From WLMZ01 sp043747765 (GTDB lineage Bacteria > Actinomycetota > Acidimicrobiia > Acidimicrobiales > Ilumatobacteraceae): 6,580 nt of DNA. Location: positions 1 through 6,580 of the forward strand of contig JAYTOM010000316.1 in NCBI GenBank assembly GCA_043747765.1, written 5' to 3'. Positions 1 through 5,217 of this stretch are shown here, piece by piece. The notes below the pieces were generated by a model, which saw nothing but the letters and a program-made list of their open reading frames with translations, had not been told where the DNA came from and ran no database searches. Within the stretch, counting starts at the first letter, position 1. Every line of letters begins with the position of its first letter. Made by a program: the position numbers and the translations under genes.

Positions 1-59
1 CGGCACCAACGACACCGCGGCAGCGCCGGCTCGCCACTTTCCTCACGTACCAATGGCAT
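1..59 (-). CDS. Unrecognised protein, N-terminal fragment cut by the window edge
   Basis: Only the first 19 codons are in the window, so no function can be given. The ATG at 59 is preceded by a good Shine-Dalgarno sequence, AGAGGGG (73 to 67), with a 7-base spacer. The readable peptide is MPLVREESGEPALPRCRWC, and the next residue is Arg. A CxxC pair appears within the first 20 residues, as in small zinc-binding proteins, but the partner ligands would lie outside the window. The gene begins 38 bases after the stop of the RpiR-type regulator on the same strand, so the two may be cotranscribed. An alternative GTG start in another frame (preceded by GAGGAAA, very close to the start) would give a different peptide. 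The ATG is preferred because of its better Shine-Dalgarno spacing. Confidence 0.42.
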   Translation of the reverse strand, partial: MPLVREESGEPALPRCRWC

Positions 60-71
60 CGAGGCGCCCCT

Positions 72-89
72 CTTTCGTCATGACGAAAG
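72..89. promoter_or_regulatory. Perfect 18-bp palindrome, operator-like
   Basis: CTTTCGTCATGACGAAAG is a perfect, gapless palindrome. It lies between the stop of the RpiR-type gene and the start of the left-edge gene, and it overlaps that gene's Shine-Dalgarno sequence by two bases. As DNA it could be a homodimer operator. As RNA it would give a 7-bp stem with a CAUG loop. No T-tract follows on either strand, so it does not look like a standard intrinsic terminator. The site is seen directly; its function is inferred. Confidence 0.5.
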
Positions 90-97
90 CTTAGGCG

Positions 98-940
98 CTA
101 CCGCTCGATCAACTGAGAATCAGCGCTCCAGGCCGCTTCGGCCCGGTCCAGTCGGTCGGTGGCGACCTCGCGGAGTTCGTCGGCAGCTGCGGCAACGAGC
201 ACATTCAGGAGAGCCAACGTGCCGACATGGCTGTCGAAAGGACCCACTCCCCCGGCGTTGAGCACCATTGCAACATCGGCGACGCCAGCCAACGGCGACA
301 ACGCGCTGTCGGTCAATGCCAAGATCCAGACACCCCGCCGCTTTGCGTCGCGAGCCGTTTCGACCACCCAACGGTCGTACCGTCGCAGGTCGATCGCGAT
401 CAACGCATCGCCGGCTCGGACTTGCGAAAGCCTTCGACTGATGGAGACCTCGTTGCCGCTCAGCAGTTCGACACCAGGCCGCAGCGCGAGCATGTCGCCG
501 ACGAATTGCAGGCTGACTCCGGTGGACGCGTCGCCGCTGAGGACGAGCACCGAGTTGGACAAATCGCACAGGCGACTGGTCGCCTGGGAGACCGAGCGCT
601 CGTCGATCGCGAGCAGGGTCGTCTGCACGTTGTCGAGTTCCTGCTGGAGGTGACGTTGAACAGCGACGCCGCCGCGCGCCTCGCGGATGCGGACCGAGGC
701 TGGCCGTAGTTGTCGGGACAGTTCGGTCTGCACCGCAGCCTGGAGCGCCGTGAAACCGTCGAAGTCCAATTTGGCGGCCAGACGAACGACTGTCGCGGCG
801 CCCGCCTGCGCTGCATCAGCCAGTTCGGCAACGGTGCCGAATGCGACCAACTCGGGGCGTTCGAGCACGACCTCGGCCACACGTCGTTCGGCCGTCGTCA
901 GGTGAGTTCCGACTTCGGTGATTCGCTCGGCGACCTCCAT
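98..940 (-). CDS. RpiR/MurR-family transcriptional regulator (HTH plus SIS-like domain)
   Basis: The 280-residue product has the two-domain layout of the RpiR/MurR family. The N-terminal winged HTH_6 domain is marked by LTTAERRVAEVVLERPE (about 14-30) and by AELADAAQAGAATVVRLAAK with LDFDGF (about 38-62). A C-terminal SIS-like alpha/beta domain covers about 131-257 and contains the strands SVLVLSG, DALIAIDLRRYDR and VWILALTDS. In sugar-phosphate sensors the SIS loop usually reads SxSG or HSGRT. Here the corresponding loop is IDLRRYDRWV, so a phosphosugar ligand is doubtful. The ATG at 940 was chosen because the HTH domain begins almost at once and the length is normal for the family. The frame stays open further upstream, with ATGs at 1009 and 1018, but neither has a Shine-Dalgarno sequence and both run into the divergent promoter. 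The gene is divergent from the oxygenase-aldolase operon and is its likely local regulator. Confidence 0.85.
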   Translation of the reverse strand: MEVAERITEVGTHLTTAERRVAEVVLERPELVAFGTVAELADAAQAGAATVVRLAAKLDFDGFTALQAAVQTELSRQLRPASVRIREARGGVAVQRHLQQELDNVQTTLLAIDERSVSQATSRLCDLSNSVLVLSGDASTGVSLQFVGDMLALRPGVELLSGNEVSISRRLSQVRAGDALIAIDLRRYDRWVVETARDAKRRGVWILALTDSALSPLAGVADVAMVLNAGGVGPFDSHVGTLALLNVLVAAAADELREVATDRLDRAEAAWSADSQLIER

Positions 941-948
941 GGCCGTGC

Positions 949-954
949 AGCGTA
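949..954 (-). promoter_or_regulatory. Candidate -10 box for the RpiR-type gene
   Basis: On the minus strand TACGCT fits TANNNT and ends 8 bases before the ATG at 940. That predicts a transcript with a leader of only about two bases. There is no Shine-Dalgarno sequence before this ATG, which agrees with leaderless expression, and no clear -35 box was seen. If the real start is at 1009 or 1018, this site is meaningless. Confidence 0.3.
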
Positions 955-1010
955 GCCGAGCATCGTCGGTCAGTCGGTCGAACCGTGGGCTCCGAAAGCC
1001 TGGGTGCATC

Positions 1011-1031
1011 GATTCCATAAGTGGTAGAATC
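1011..1031. promoter_or_regulatory. Inverted repeat over the oxygenase promoter, candidate operator
   Basis: GATTCCA (1011-1017) and TAGAATC (1025-1031) form an inverted repeat, 6 of 7 positions matching, with a 7-base spacer. The right arm contains the whole predicted -10 box of the oxygenase-aldolase operon, so a bound dimer would block RNA polymerase. The site lies in the 97-bp gap between the divergent regulator and this operon, where a local regulator typically binds. It shares no obvious sequence with the palindrome at 72-89. Binding by the RpiR-type protein is inference. Confidence 0.38.
1025..1030 (+). promoter_or_regulatory. -10 box of the oxygenase-aldolase operon (leaderless start)
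   Basis: TAGAAT is a near-consensus -10 hexamer, followed after 7 bases by the ATG at 1038. With the usual -12 to -7 placement, transcription starts at 1037 or 1038, so the mRNA would be leaderless. No Shine-Dalgarno sequence precedes the ATG, and no convincing -35 box is visible about 17 bases upstream. Confidence 0.5.
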
Positions 1032-1037
1032 TGGAAC

Positions 1038-1928
1038 ATGTCTTCCAACATGATGGCCGACGAGGAACTGATCGACCGAGCAGGCACGCTCGCTGCCTCT
1101 CTCCCAGCCCCCCTCCGGGCTCGGTTGATGGCGTTCAAGGTGAGCCCACCTCCCGCCGGCTGCATGCTGCTGCGCGGGCTTCCGGTTGGCGACCTTCCGC
1201 CGACTCCAGCCGAGCCAACTGAAGTGGTCGACAAGACCGACGCCACAGAACTACGGCTGCTCACGCTCGCGACGGTGCTCGGCGAACCGGTCGGCTACCG
1301 ACCGGAACACGGTGGTGACATCGTGCAGAACATCGTGCCGGTCAAGGCATCTGCAGCGCACCAGACGTCGACCTCGTCGAAGGTCGACCTGATGTTCCAC
1401 ACCGAGGCTGCGTTTCATCCTCACCGGCCGAAGTATCTTCTGCTGTTCTGTCTGCGCGGCGATCCCATGGCGCGCACGACCGTCGCATCGATCCAGGCCA
1501 CCCTCCCCTATCTTGCTCACGATGTGATCGACGTCCTGTTCGAGCCACGCTTTCGGTGTGCTGTCGATGCCAGCTATCTGCACGGTCGATCCAATACGCT
1601 CGGGGACCCCATCGCTGTGCTCACCGGTGAGCGTCACGATCCGTCGATGGCCTTCGATGAGGACCTGATGGTCGGCATCGACGAAGAGGCCGAAGAGGCG
1701 CTTTCGGCGCTCGGCCGAGCCCTCGAAACGCATCACATGTCGGTGATTCTGGAACCGGGCGACCTCCTCGTGCTCGACAATGACATGGTCGTGCATGGGC
1801 GGAGTCCATTCGCAGCCCGCTTCGATGGCACCGATCGGTGGTTGCAGCGCGCATTCGTCGTCGAGGATCTGGCTGCCAGCGCCGCCGATCGTGACGGCCG
1901 CGTGATCACCACCGTCTTCGGCGAATGA
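1038..1928 (+). CDS. TauD/clavaminate synthase-like Fe(II)/2-oxoglutarate oxygenase, probable amino-acid hydroxylase
   Basis: The 296-residue protein resembles the clavaminate synthase-like branch of 2-oxoglutarate oxygenases, which includes AsnO and VioC; these hydroxylate free amino acids at C3. The iron-binding facial triad is visible as HTE (His121, Glu123 in FHTEAAFHPHRP) and the distal His253 in MVVHGRSPF. Arg267 or Arg271 in RWLQRAF is the likely 2-oxoglutarate carboxylate ligand. QNIVPVK (about 97-103) and STSSKV (about 111-116) before the HTE motif, and YLLLFCLRGDP after it, also fit this branch. It is somewhat shorter than AsnO and VioC. The ATG at 1038 was preferred over the upstream open frame because the -10 box sits 7 bases before it. 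The stop overlaps the start of the aldolase gene in ATGA, so the two proteins are coexpressed. The expected reaction is amino acid + O2 + 2-oxoglutarate to hydroxyamino acid + succinate + CO2. The substrate cannot be read from the sequence. Confidence 0.85.
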   Translation: MSSNMMADEELIDRAGTLAASLPAPLRARLMAFKVSPPPAGCMLLRGLPVGDLPPTPAEPTEVVDKTDATELRLLTLATVLGEPVGYRPEHGGDIVQNIVPVKASAAHQTSTSSKVDLMFHTEAAFHPHRPKYLLLFCLRGDPMARTTVASIQATLPYLAHDVIDVLFEPRFRCAVDASYLHGRSNTLGDPIAVLTGERHDPSMAFDEDLMVGIDEEAEEALSALGRALETHHMSVILEPGDLLVLDNDMVVHGRSPFAARFDGTDRWLQRAFVVEDLAASAADRDGRVITTVFGE

Positions 1929-3013
1929 CGCTGGAACGGCATACTGATCGGGTGATTTCCCTCCCGCCGCCAGGCCGTTCTTTTGCAAGTGACAATGCCG
2001 CTGGGGTTCATCCACAGGTGATGGCTGCGCTCGACGAGGCCAACTCCGGTTCAGCGCTTGCATACGGAGACGATCGCTGGACAGCGGAGACTGAAGCTCG
2101 ATTCCGGGAACTGTTCGGCGCCGATGTCAGCGCGTTGCTCGTCTGGAACGGTACGGGCGCAAACGTGACGGCACTTGCCAGCATGCTCGGACCTGCGCAA
2201 GCGGTGATCTGCACGAACTGGTCGCACATCAACGTCGACGAAACCGGGGCGCCGGAGCGCATTCTCGGAGCCAAGCTGATCGACCTCGATTGCCCAGATG
2301 GCAAGCTCGTTCCCGAGCAGCTGCGAGGCCAGGCCCATGCGCTGGGCGACATGCACCACGCCCAGCCGGGCGTGGTCAGCCTGACGCAGAGCACCGAACT
2401 CGGCACGATGTACTCGGCCGATGAAATCGCTGCGCTGTGCGACACGGCTCATCAGCTGGGCATGACGGTCCACGTTGACGGTGCTCGGCTCGCCAATGCT
2501 GTCGCCGCGAACGGCCGATCGATCCCCTCACTGCGAGCGATGACCGTCGATGCTGGCGTCGACGTGTTGACCTTCGGTGCGACGAAGAACGGGATGATGT
2601 ACGGCGAGGCAGTCATCTTCCTCCAGCCTGCATTTGCCCAGGTCGGACGGTATGTGCGTAAACAGGTGACCCAATTGCCGTCGAAGATGCGCTTCGTCGC
2701 CGCTCAACTCAACGCGCTCCTCGAGGGTGAGCTGTGGTTGGACCTTGCTGCCCACTCGAACGAGATGGCCACCCGTTTGCACCGCGCGACAATGGGCATC
2801 GACGGAATCGTGTACGACGCACCGCCCGTTGTCAACAGCGTGTTTCCGCACCTCCCGCACGACGTGATTGCGCCACTACGCGAGTGGTGTTTCTTCTGGG
2901 ATTGGAACATTCCGGTCGATCAAGTTCGGTGGATGACCGCGTGGGACACGACGCCCGACGACGTCGACTGCTTCGTTGCAGGTGTCGCCGCAATCATCAA
3001 TGCCTCACATTAA
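1925..3013 (+). CDS. Low-specificity L-threonine aldolase-like PLP enzyme (beta-hydroxy-amino-acid aldolase)
   Basis: This 362-residue protein belongs to the Beta_elim_lyase group of fold-type I PLP enzymes and resembles the Pseudomonas-type low-specificity threonine aldolases rather than E. coli LtaE. The evidence is FASDNAAGVHP (20-30), AYGDDRWTA (46-54), the phosphate loop NGTGAN (75-80), His101 as the likely ring-stacking or base residue, VDGARLAN with Asp185 and Arg188, and the Schiff-base lysine Lys221 in FGATKNGM. RWMTAWDTT near the C-terminus carries the probable substrate-carboxylate Arg335. Such enzymes cleave 3-hydroxy-amino acids into glycine and an aldehyde and often tolerate varied side chains. 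The start ATG overlaps the oxygenase stop and has no Shine-Dalgarno sequence, so translation probably depends on coupling. The gene order suggests that the physiological substrate is the product of the upstream hydroxylase, not threonine itself. Length is normal. Confidence 0.88.
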   Translation: MTLERHTDRVISLPPPGRSFASDNAAGVHPQVMAALDEANSGSALAYGDDRWTAETEARFRELFGADVSALLVWNGTGANVTALASMLGPAQAVICTNWSHINVDETGAPERILGAKLIDLDCPDGKLVPEQLRGQAHALGDMHHAQPGVVSLTQSTELGTMYSADEIAALCDTAHQLGMTVHVDGARLANAVAANGRSIPSLRAMTVDAGVDVLTFGATKNGMMYGEAVIFLQPAFAQVGRYVRKQVTQLPSKMRFVAAQLNALLEGELWLDLAAHSNEMATRLHRATMGIDGIVYDAPPVVNSVFPHLPHDVIAPLREWCFFWDWNIPVDQVRWMTAWDTTPDDVDCFVAGVAAIINASH

Positions 3014-3018
3014 ATTTC

Positions 3019-3031
3019 TTGCAGGATGCAA
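3019..3031. promoter_or_regulatory. Inverted repeat next to the WhiB promoter
   Basis: TTGCA-GGA-TGCAA is a perfect 5-bp inverted repeat with a 3-base centre, ending immediately before the -35 box TTGACT. It lies in a short AT-rich stretch just after the aldolase stop. Its place beside the -35 box would suit an activator or repressor, but the arms are short and chance is possible. Confidence 0.25.
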
Positions 3032-3060
3032 TTGACTCGGTAGTTAGTTCTCCATAAGAT
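3032..3060 (+). promoter_or_regulatory. Housekeeping-type promoter of the WhiB gene
   Basis: TTGACT (3032-3037), a 17-base spacer and TAAGAT (3055-3060) make a near-consensus -35/-10 pair, the clearest promoter in the window. Transcription would start at about 3067, leaving a leader of about 48 bases before the ATG at 3115. It lies just after the aldolase gene, so WhiB has its own promoter rather than depending on the oxygenase operon. Confidence 0.7.
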
Positions 3061-3063
3061 CGT

Positions 3064-3097
3064 GTTCGTTCGCTGGGGTCTGCGAGCGAGAACTTTT
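3064..3097 (+). terminator. Hairpin followed by T4: terminator of the aldolase operon or WhiB leader structure
   Basis: GTTC-GTTCGC (3064-3073) pairs with GCGAGC-GA-GAAC (3082-3093) to form ten base pairs (one G-U) with a 2-base bulge and an 8-base loop. TTTT follows at 3094-3097. For transcripts coming from the aldolase gene this looks like a weak intrinsic terminator. The predicted WhiB start point (about 3067) falls inside the left arm, so in the WhiB mRNA a stem-loop missing its lowest pairs would sit at the very 5' end. Which role applies cannot be decided from sequence. Confidence 0.4.
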
Positions 3098-3103
3098 GGA
3101 GTC

Positions 3104-3110
3104 AAGGGGG
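3104..3110 (+). promoter_or_regulatory. Ribosome binding site of the WhiB gene
   Basis: AAGGGGG ends four bases before the ATG at 3115, and GGAG lies slightly further upstream (3098-3101). This fixes the start at 3115 rather than the internal Met7 codon. It contrasts with the oxygenase and regulator genes, which have no Shine-Dalgarno sequence. Confidence 0.65.
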
Positions 3111-3114
3111 CACC

Positions 3115-3420
3115 ATGGCTGCTGTTGAGATCATGTTCCATCGCGAAGCCACCGATGACCGGTGGATGAATGATGCCGCGTGCAAAGGACTGACGAACCT
3201 GTTCTTCCCTGCTCCGGCGGAGAGGCCGCAGGCGCGGGACCGACGGGAGGCAATGGCCAAGTCGGTTTGCGCGAGCTGTCGGGTCAACTCGATGTGTCAG
3301 ATGTATGCGCGTGAGAACCACGAGTACGGGTTCTGGGGTGGCGAGTCCGAGGACGAGCGGCATAGCGCGGGCTACCGCCTGATCGCGCCGATCGGTGTGC
3401 GCGCCCGCGGCGTCAGCTGA
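3115..3420 (+). CDS. WhiB-family [4Fe-4S] transcriptional regulator
   Basis: The 101-residue product carries the full WhiB signature. Four cysteines, Cys23, Cys52, Cys55 and Cys61 (AAC, then CASCRVNSMC), ligate a [4Fe-4S] cluster. GFWGGESEDER (72-82) is the conserved G[IVF]WGG turn that contacts region 4 of the principal sigma factor. Wbl proteins act in the cytoplasm as redox- or NO-sensitive partners of the sigma factor in actinobacteria. The C-terminal tail (SAGYRLIAPIGVRARGVS) is only moderately basic and lacks the RGRPKK-type hook of WhiB7, so it cannot be assigned to a particular WhiB class. It has its own strong promoter and Shine-Dalgarno sequence, and a GC-rich hairpin follows the stop. 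No neighbouring gene clearly points to its regulon. Confidence 0.95.
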   Translation: MAAVEIMFHREATDDRWMNDAACKGLTNLFFPAPAERPQARDRREAMAKSVCASCRVNSMCQMYARENHEYGFWGGESEDERHSAGYRLIAPIGVRARGVS

Positions 3421-3421
3421 C

Positions 3422-3443
3422 ATGGGTGGGCTGACCCGCCCGT
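3422..3443 (+). terminator. GC-rich hairpin after the WhiB gene
   Basis: ATGGGTGGG (3422-3430) and CCCGCCCGT (3435-3443) form a 9-bp stem (two G-U pairs) with the loop CTGA, starting two bases after the WhiB stop. No T-run follows, only CTGCTTG, so this would be a U-poor terminator of the kind often proposed in high-GC actinobacteria. It would separate WhiB from the ribokinase gene. Confidence 0.45.
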
Positions 3444-3484
3444 CTGCTTGAATCGTCAGGTGCTGAGCGAGCGAACTGATCGAC

Positions 3485-4399
3485 GTGGTTAAGCCACACG
3501 GGGCCGATGCATCTGCATTTCGATATGACGTCTGCGTCGTCGGCAGCGCCAATCTGGACCTCGTCGCGACGACGGATCGTCTCCCCGCCCCCGGTGAGAC
3601 CGTGATGGGCTACACATATGCCGAGCATGCCGGCGGAAAGGGCCTCAACCAAGCCGTCGCTGCAGCACGGGCCGGGGCACGGACGTCGTTGTGTGCGGCC
3701 ATCGGTGACGACGGCGCGGCGCAACAATTGCTCGACGTGATGCATGCCGACTCGGTCGATGCTCATGGCGTCCAGCGTGTGTCGTCGGTACCCACCGGAC
3801 GCGCCCTGATCGGCGTCTCGGCGAGCGGCGAGAACTCGATCATCGTGGTCGCCGGCGCCAATGCCGAACTCGTTGCCGACCAGGTCAGAAGCAATGCGTC
3901 GAATGCGAGGGTGATTCTTGCGCAGCTCGAAGTGCCCCTCGCGACTGTCGAGGCGGCGCTGGCCGCCGGTCGCGCCGGCGGGGCCACGACGATCCTCAAT
4001 CCGGCGCCGGCGCGACGACTCCCGGCGTCATTGATCGCGCTGTGCGATGTGCTGATCCCCAACGAGCACGAGCTCGCGATTCTCGGCGGACTGGATGCCC
4101 TGTTCGCGCTCGGGGCTGCTGCGGTGGTCGTCACCTTGGGCTCGCGTGGAGCTGAGCTGTGCACTCCCGATGGAGCGCGAACGATGGTTCCCGCCTTCGT
4201 AGTCGAGCCCGTCGACACCACAGCAGCGGGTGATGCGTTCTGTGGGGCGTTCGCGGCCGCTCTGGCCGTTGGTGCCGAACTGCTCGCCGCACTTCGATTC
4301 GCGGCAGCCGCCGGAGCGTTGGCCACAACCCGGGCTGGAGCGGTGCCGTCACTCGCCCACCTCGCAGAGATCGAGGCCCTGCTCAACCGTCCAGTGTGA
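3485..4399 (+). CDS. rbsK: Ribokinase (PfkB-family carbohydrate kinase)
   Basis: The 304-residue protein matches ribokinase closely; the cytoplasmic enzyme phosphorylates D-ribose to ribose 5-phosphate with ATP. The substrate-binding segment VVGSANLDLV (18-27, with Asp25) is followed by PAPGETV and the PfkB signature AGGKGLNQAVAAARAGA (49-65, with Lys52 and Asn55). PNEHELAILGG (192-202) supplies the Asn-Glu motif. DTTAAGDAFCGAFAAALA (244-261) holds the catalytic base Asp250 and the anion hole. The start is GTG at 3485; the next in-frame Met lies inside the signature, so no other start fits, although no clear Shine-Dalgarno sequence precedes it. No ribose transporter is adjacent, so it may serve nucleoside salvage. 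Its last 17 bases overlap the convergent methyltransferase gene. A related sugar substrate cannot be excluded. Confidence 0.88.
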   Translation: MVKPHGADASAFRYDVCVVGSANLDLVATTDRLPAPGETVMGYTYAEHAGGKGLNQAVAAARAGARTSLCAAIGDDGAAQQLLDVMHADSVDAHGVQRVSSVPTGRALIGVSASGENSIIVVAGANAELVADQVRSNASNARVILAQLEVPLATVEAALAAGRAGGATTILNPAPARRLPASLIALCDVLIPNEHELAILGGLDALFALGAAAVVVTLGSRGAELCTPDGARTMVPAFVVEPVDTTAAGDAFCGAFAAALAVGAELLAALRFAAAAGALATTRAGAVPSLAHLAEIEALLNRPV

Positions 4400-5216
4400 C
4401 GACCGTCCATCCGTCGAGATCTTGCCGCGCTGTTGGTCGAAGCGGGAACAATGCGTCGAGCACGTGCTCGTGCCGGTCGGCGAGGATTCCGCTGATGATC
4501 AGTCGTCCGCCGGGCGCGAGCACTCTGCGAAGGTCGGCGGAGAGGTCGATCAATGTCGGCGCGAGAATGTTCGCGACGACGACCCGGTAGACACCGCGAA
4601 CGTCGGCCAGCGGTGTGGTGGCAACGGCGATGCGGTTACGCACACCGCTCAGCTCGGCATTGTGCACAGTCGTCGGAATCGACGCTGGAGAGATGTCGAT
4701 CGCTGTCGCGTGCTCGGCGCCGAACAGTACCGCGGCGATCGCAAGCACACCGCTGCCGCAACCCACGTCCAATACGTCGTCGCCGGCGCGGACACACGCT
4801 CGCAGCGCGCGCATCGACAGCACCGTCGTTGGATGATCGCCCATTCCGAACGTCGCCCCCGGCTCGATCGGGATCGCAATCGCGCCGGCGAAGTTCCACG
4901 CCGGATCAGACCCGTGGGCGGACGCATCGCGCCACGCCGGATGGACGACCAGGTCGTTGCAGATCCACGTCGGCTGAGCATGCAACCGCCAGGTGTTGCT
5001 GACAGATTCGTCGATGATCTCGAATCGCCATGGCCAACGCAGTGCTCCGAGCGCATCGGTGATCGACTCGGTATCGTCTCCGAGCGAGGTCCACAGCTCT
5101 GTCGACACCGTTCCGTTCTGAGCGCGTTCTTCGACAGCAACGACGCCGAGAGACCACAACTCGTCGGCCGCCAACTCGAGTTCGTTGTTGTGCACGGTCA
5201 CGACAAGCGCGAGCAT
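4383..5216 (-). CDS. prmA: Ribosomal protein L11 methyltransferase-like enzyme
   Basis: The 277-residue protein has the layout of PrmA, which uses S-adenosylmethionine to trimethylate ribosomal protein L11. An N-terminal substrate-recognition part begins LALVVTVHNNELELAADELW, and the linker motif FGMGDHPTT (123-131) corresponds to FGTGTHPTT in E. coli. SAM motif I is VLDVGCGSG (148-156), with AIDISP (172-177) as the acidic ribose-binding strand. VVVANILAPTLIDL (212-225) is the characteristic NILA motif, and LAPGGRLIISGIL (233-245) follows. It is a little shorter than E. coli PrmA (293 residues). The ATG at 5216 was chosen because it matches the family N-terminus and has AGGA (5229 to 5226) nine bases upstream. 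One base separates it from the stop of the carbonic-anhydrase-like gene, so translation is probably coupled. Its true target, L11 or another protein, is inferred from family only. Confidence 0.83.
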   Translation of the reverse strand: MLALVVTVHNNELELAADELWSLGVVAVEERAQNGTVSTELWTSLGDDTESITDALGALRWPWRFEIIDESVSNTWRLHAQPTWICNDLVVHPAWRDASAHGSDPAWNFAGAIAIPIEPGATFGMGDHPTTVLSMRALRACVRAGDDVLDVGCGSGVLAIAAVLFGAEHATAIDISPASIPTTVHNAELSGVRNRIAVATTPLADVRGVYRVVVANILAPTLIDLSADLRRVLAPGGRLIISGILADRHEHVLDALFPLRPTARQDLDGWTVVTLDG

Positions 5217-5217
5217 C

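Noticed and set aside
918..1037. Plus-strand upstream extension of the oxygenase (frame open from 918)
   Set aside because: It is antisense to the regulator, has no family similarity, and the -10 box at 1025-1030 lies inside it. ATG at 1038 fits the promoter.
941..1264. Minus-strand extension of the RpiR-type regulator (frame open to 1264)
   Set aside because: The extra residues are low-complexity Ser/Gly/Ala-rich, lie opposite the oxygenase coding region, and precede a normal family N-terminus. The extension would overlap the divergent gene by more than 200 bases.
1251..2063. 270-codon minus-strand open frame opposite the oxygenase gene
   Set aside because: It has no recognisable domain, and codon-position bias and motifs support the plus-strand oxygenase. 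It is an antisense by-product of high GC.
3449..3484. Separate promoter for the ribokinase gene
   Set aside because: A TTGAAT at 3448-3453 has no matching -10 box at a suitable distance, and there is no TANNNT near the GTG. It is not supported.
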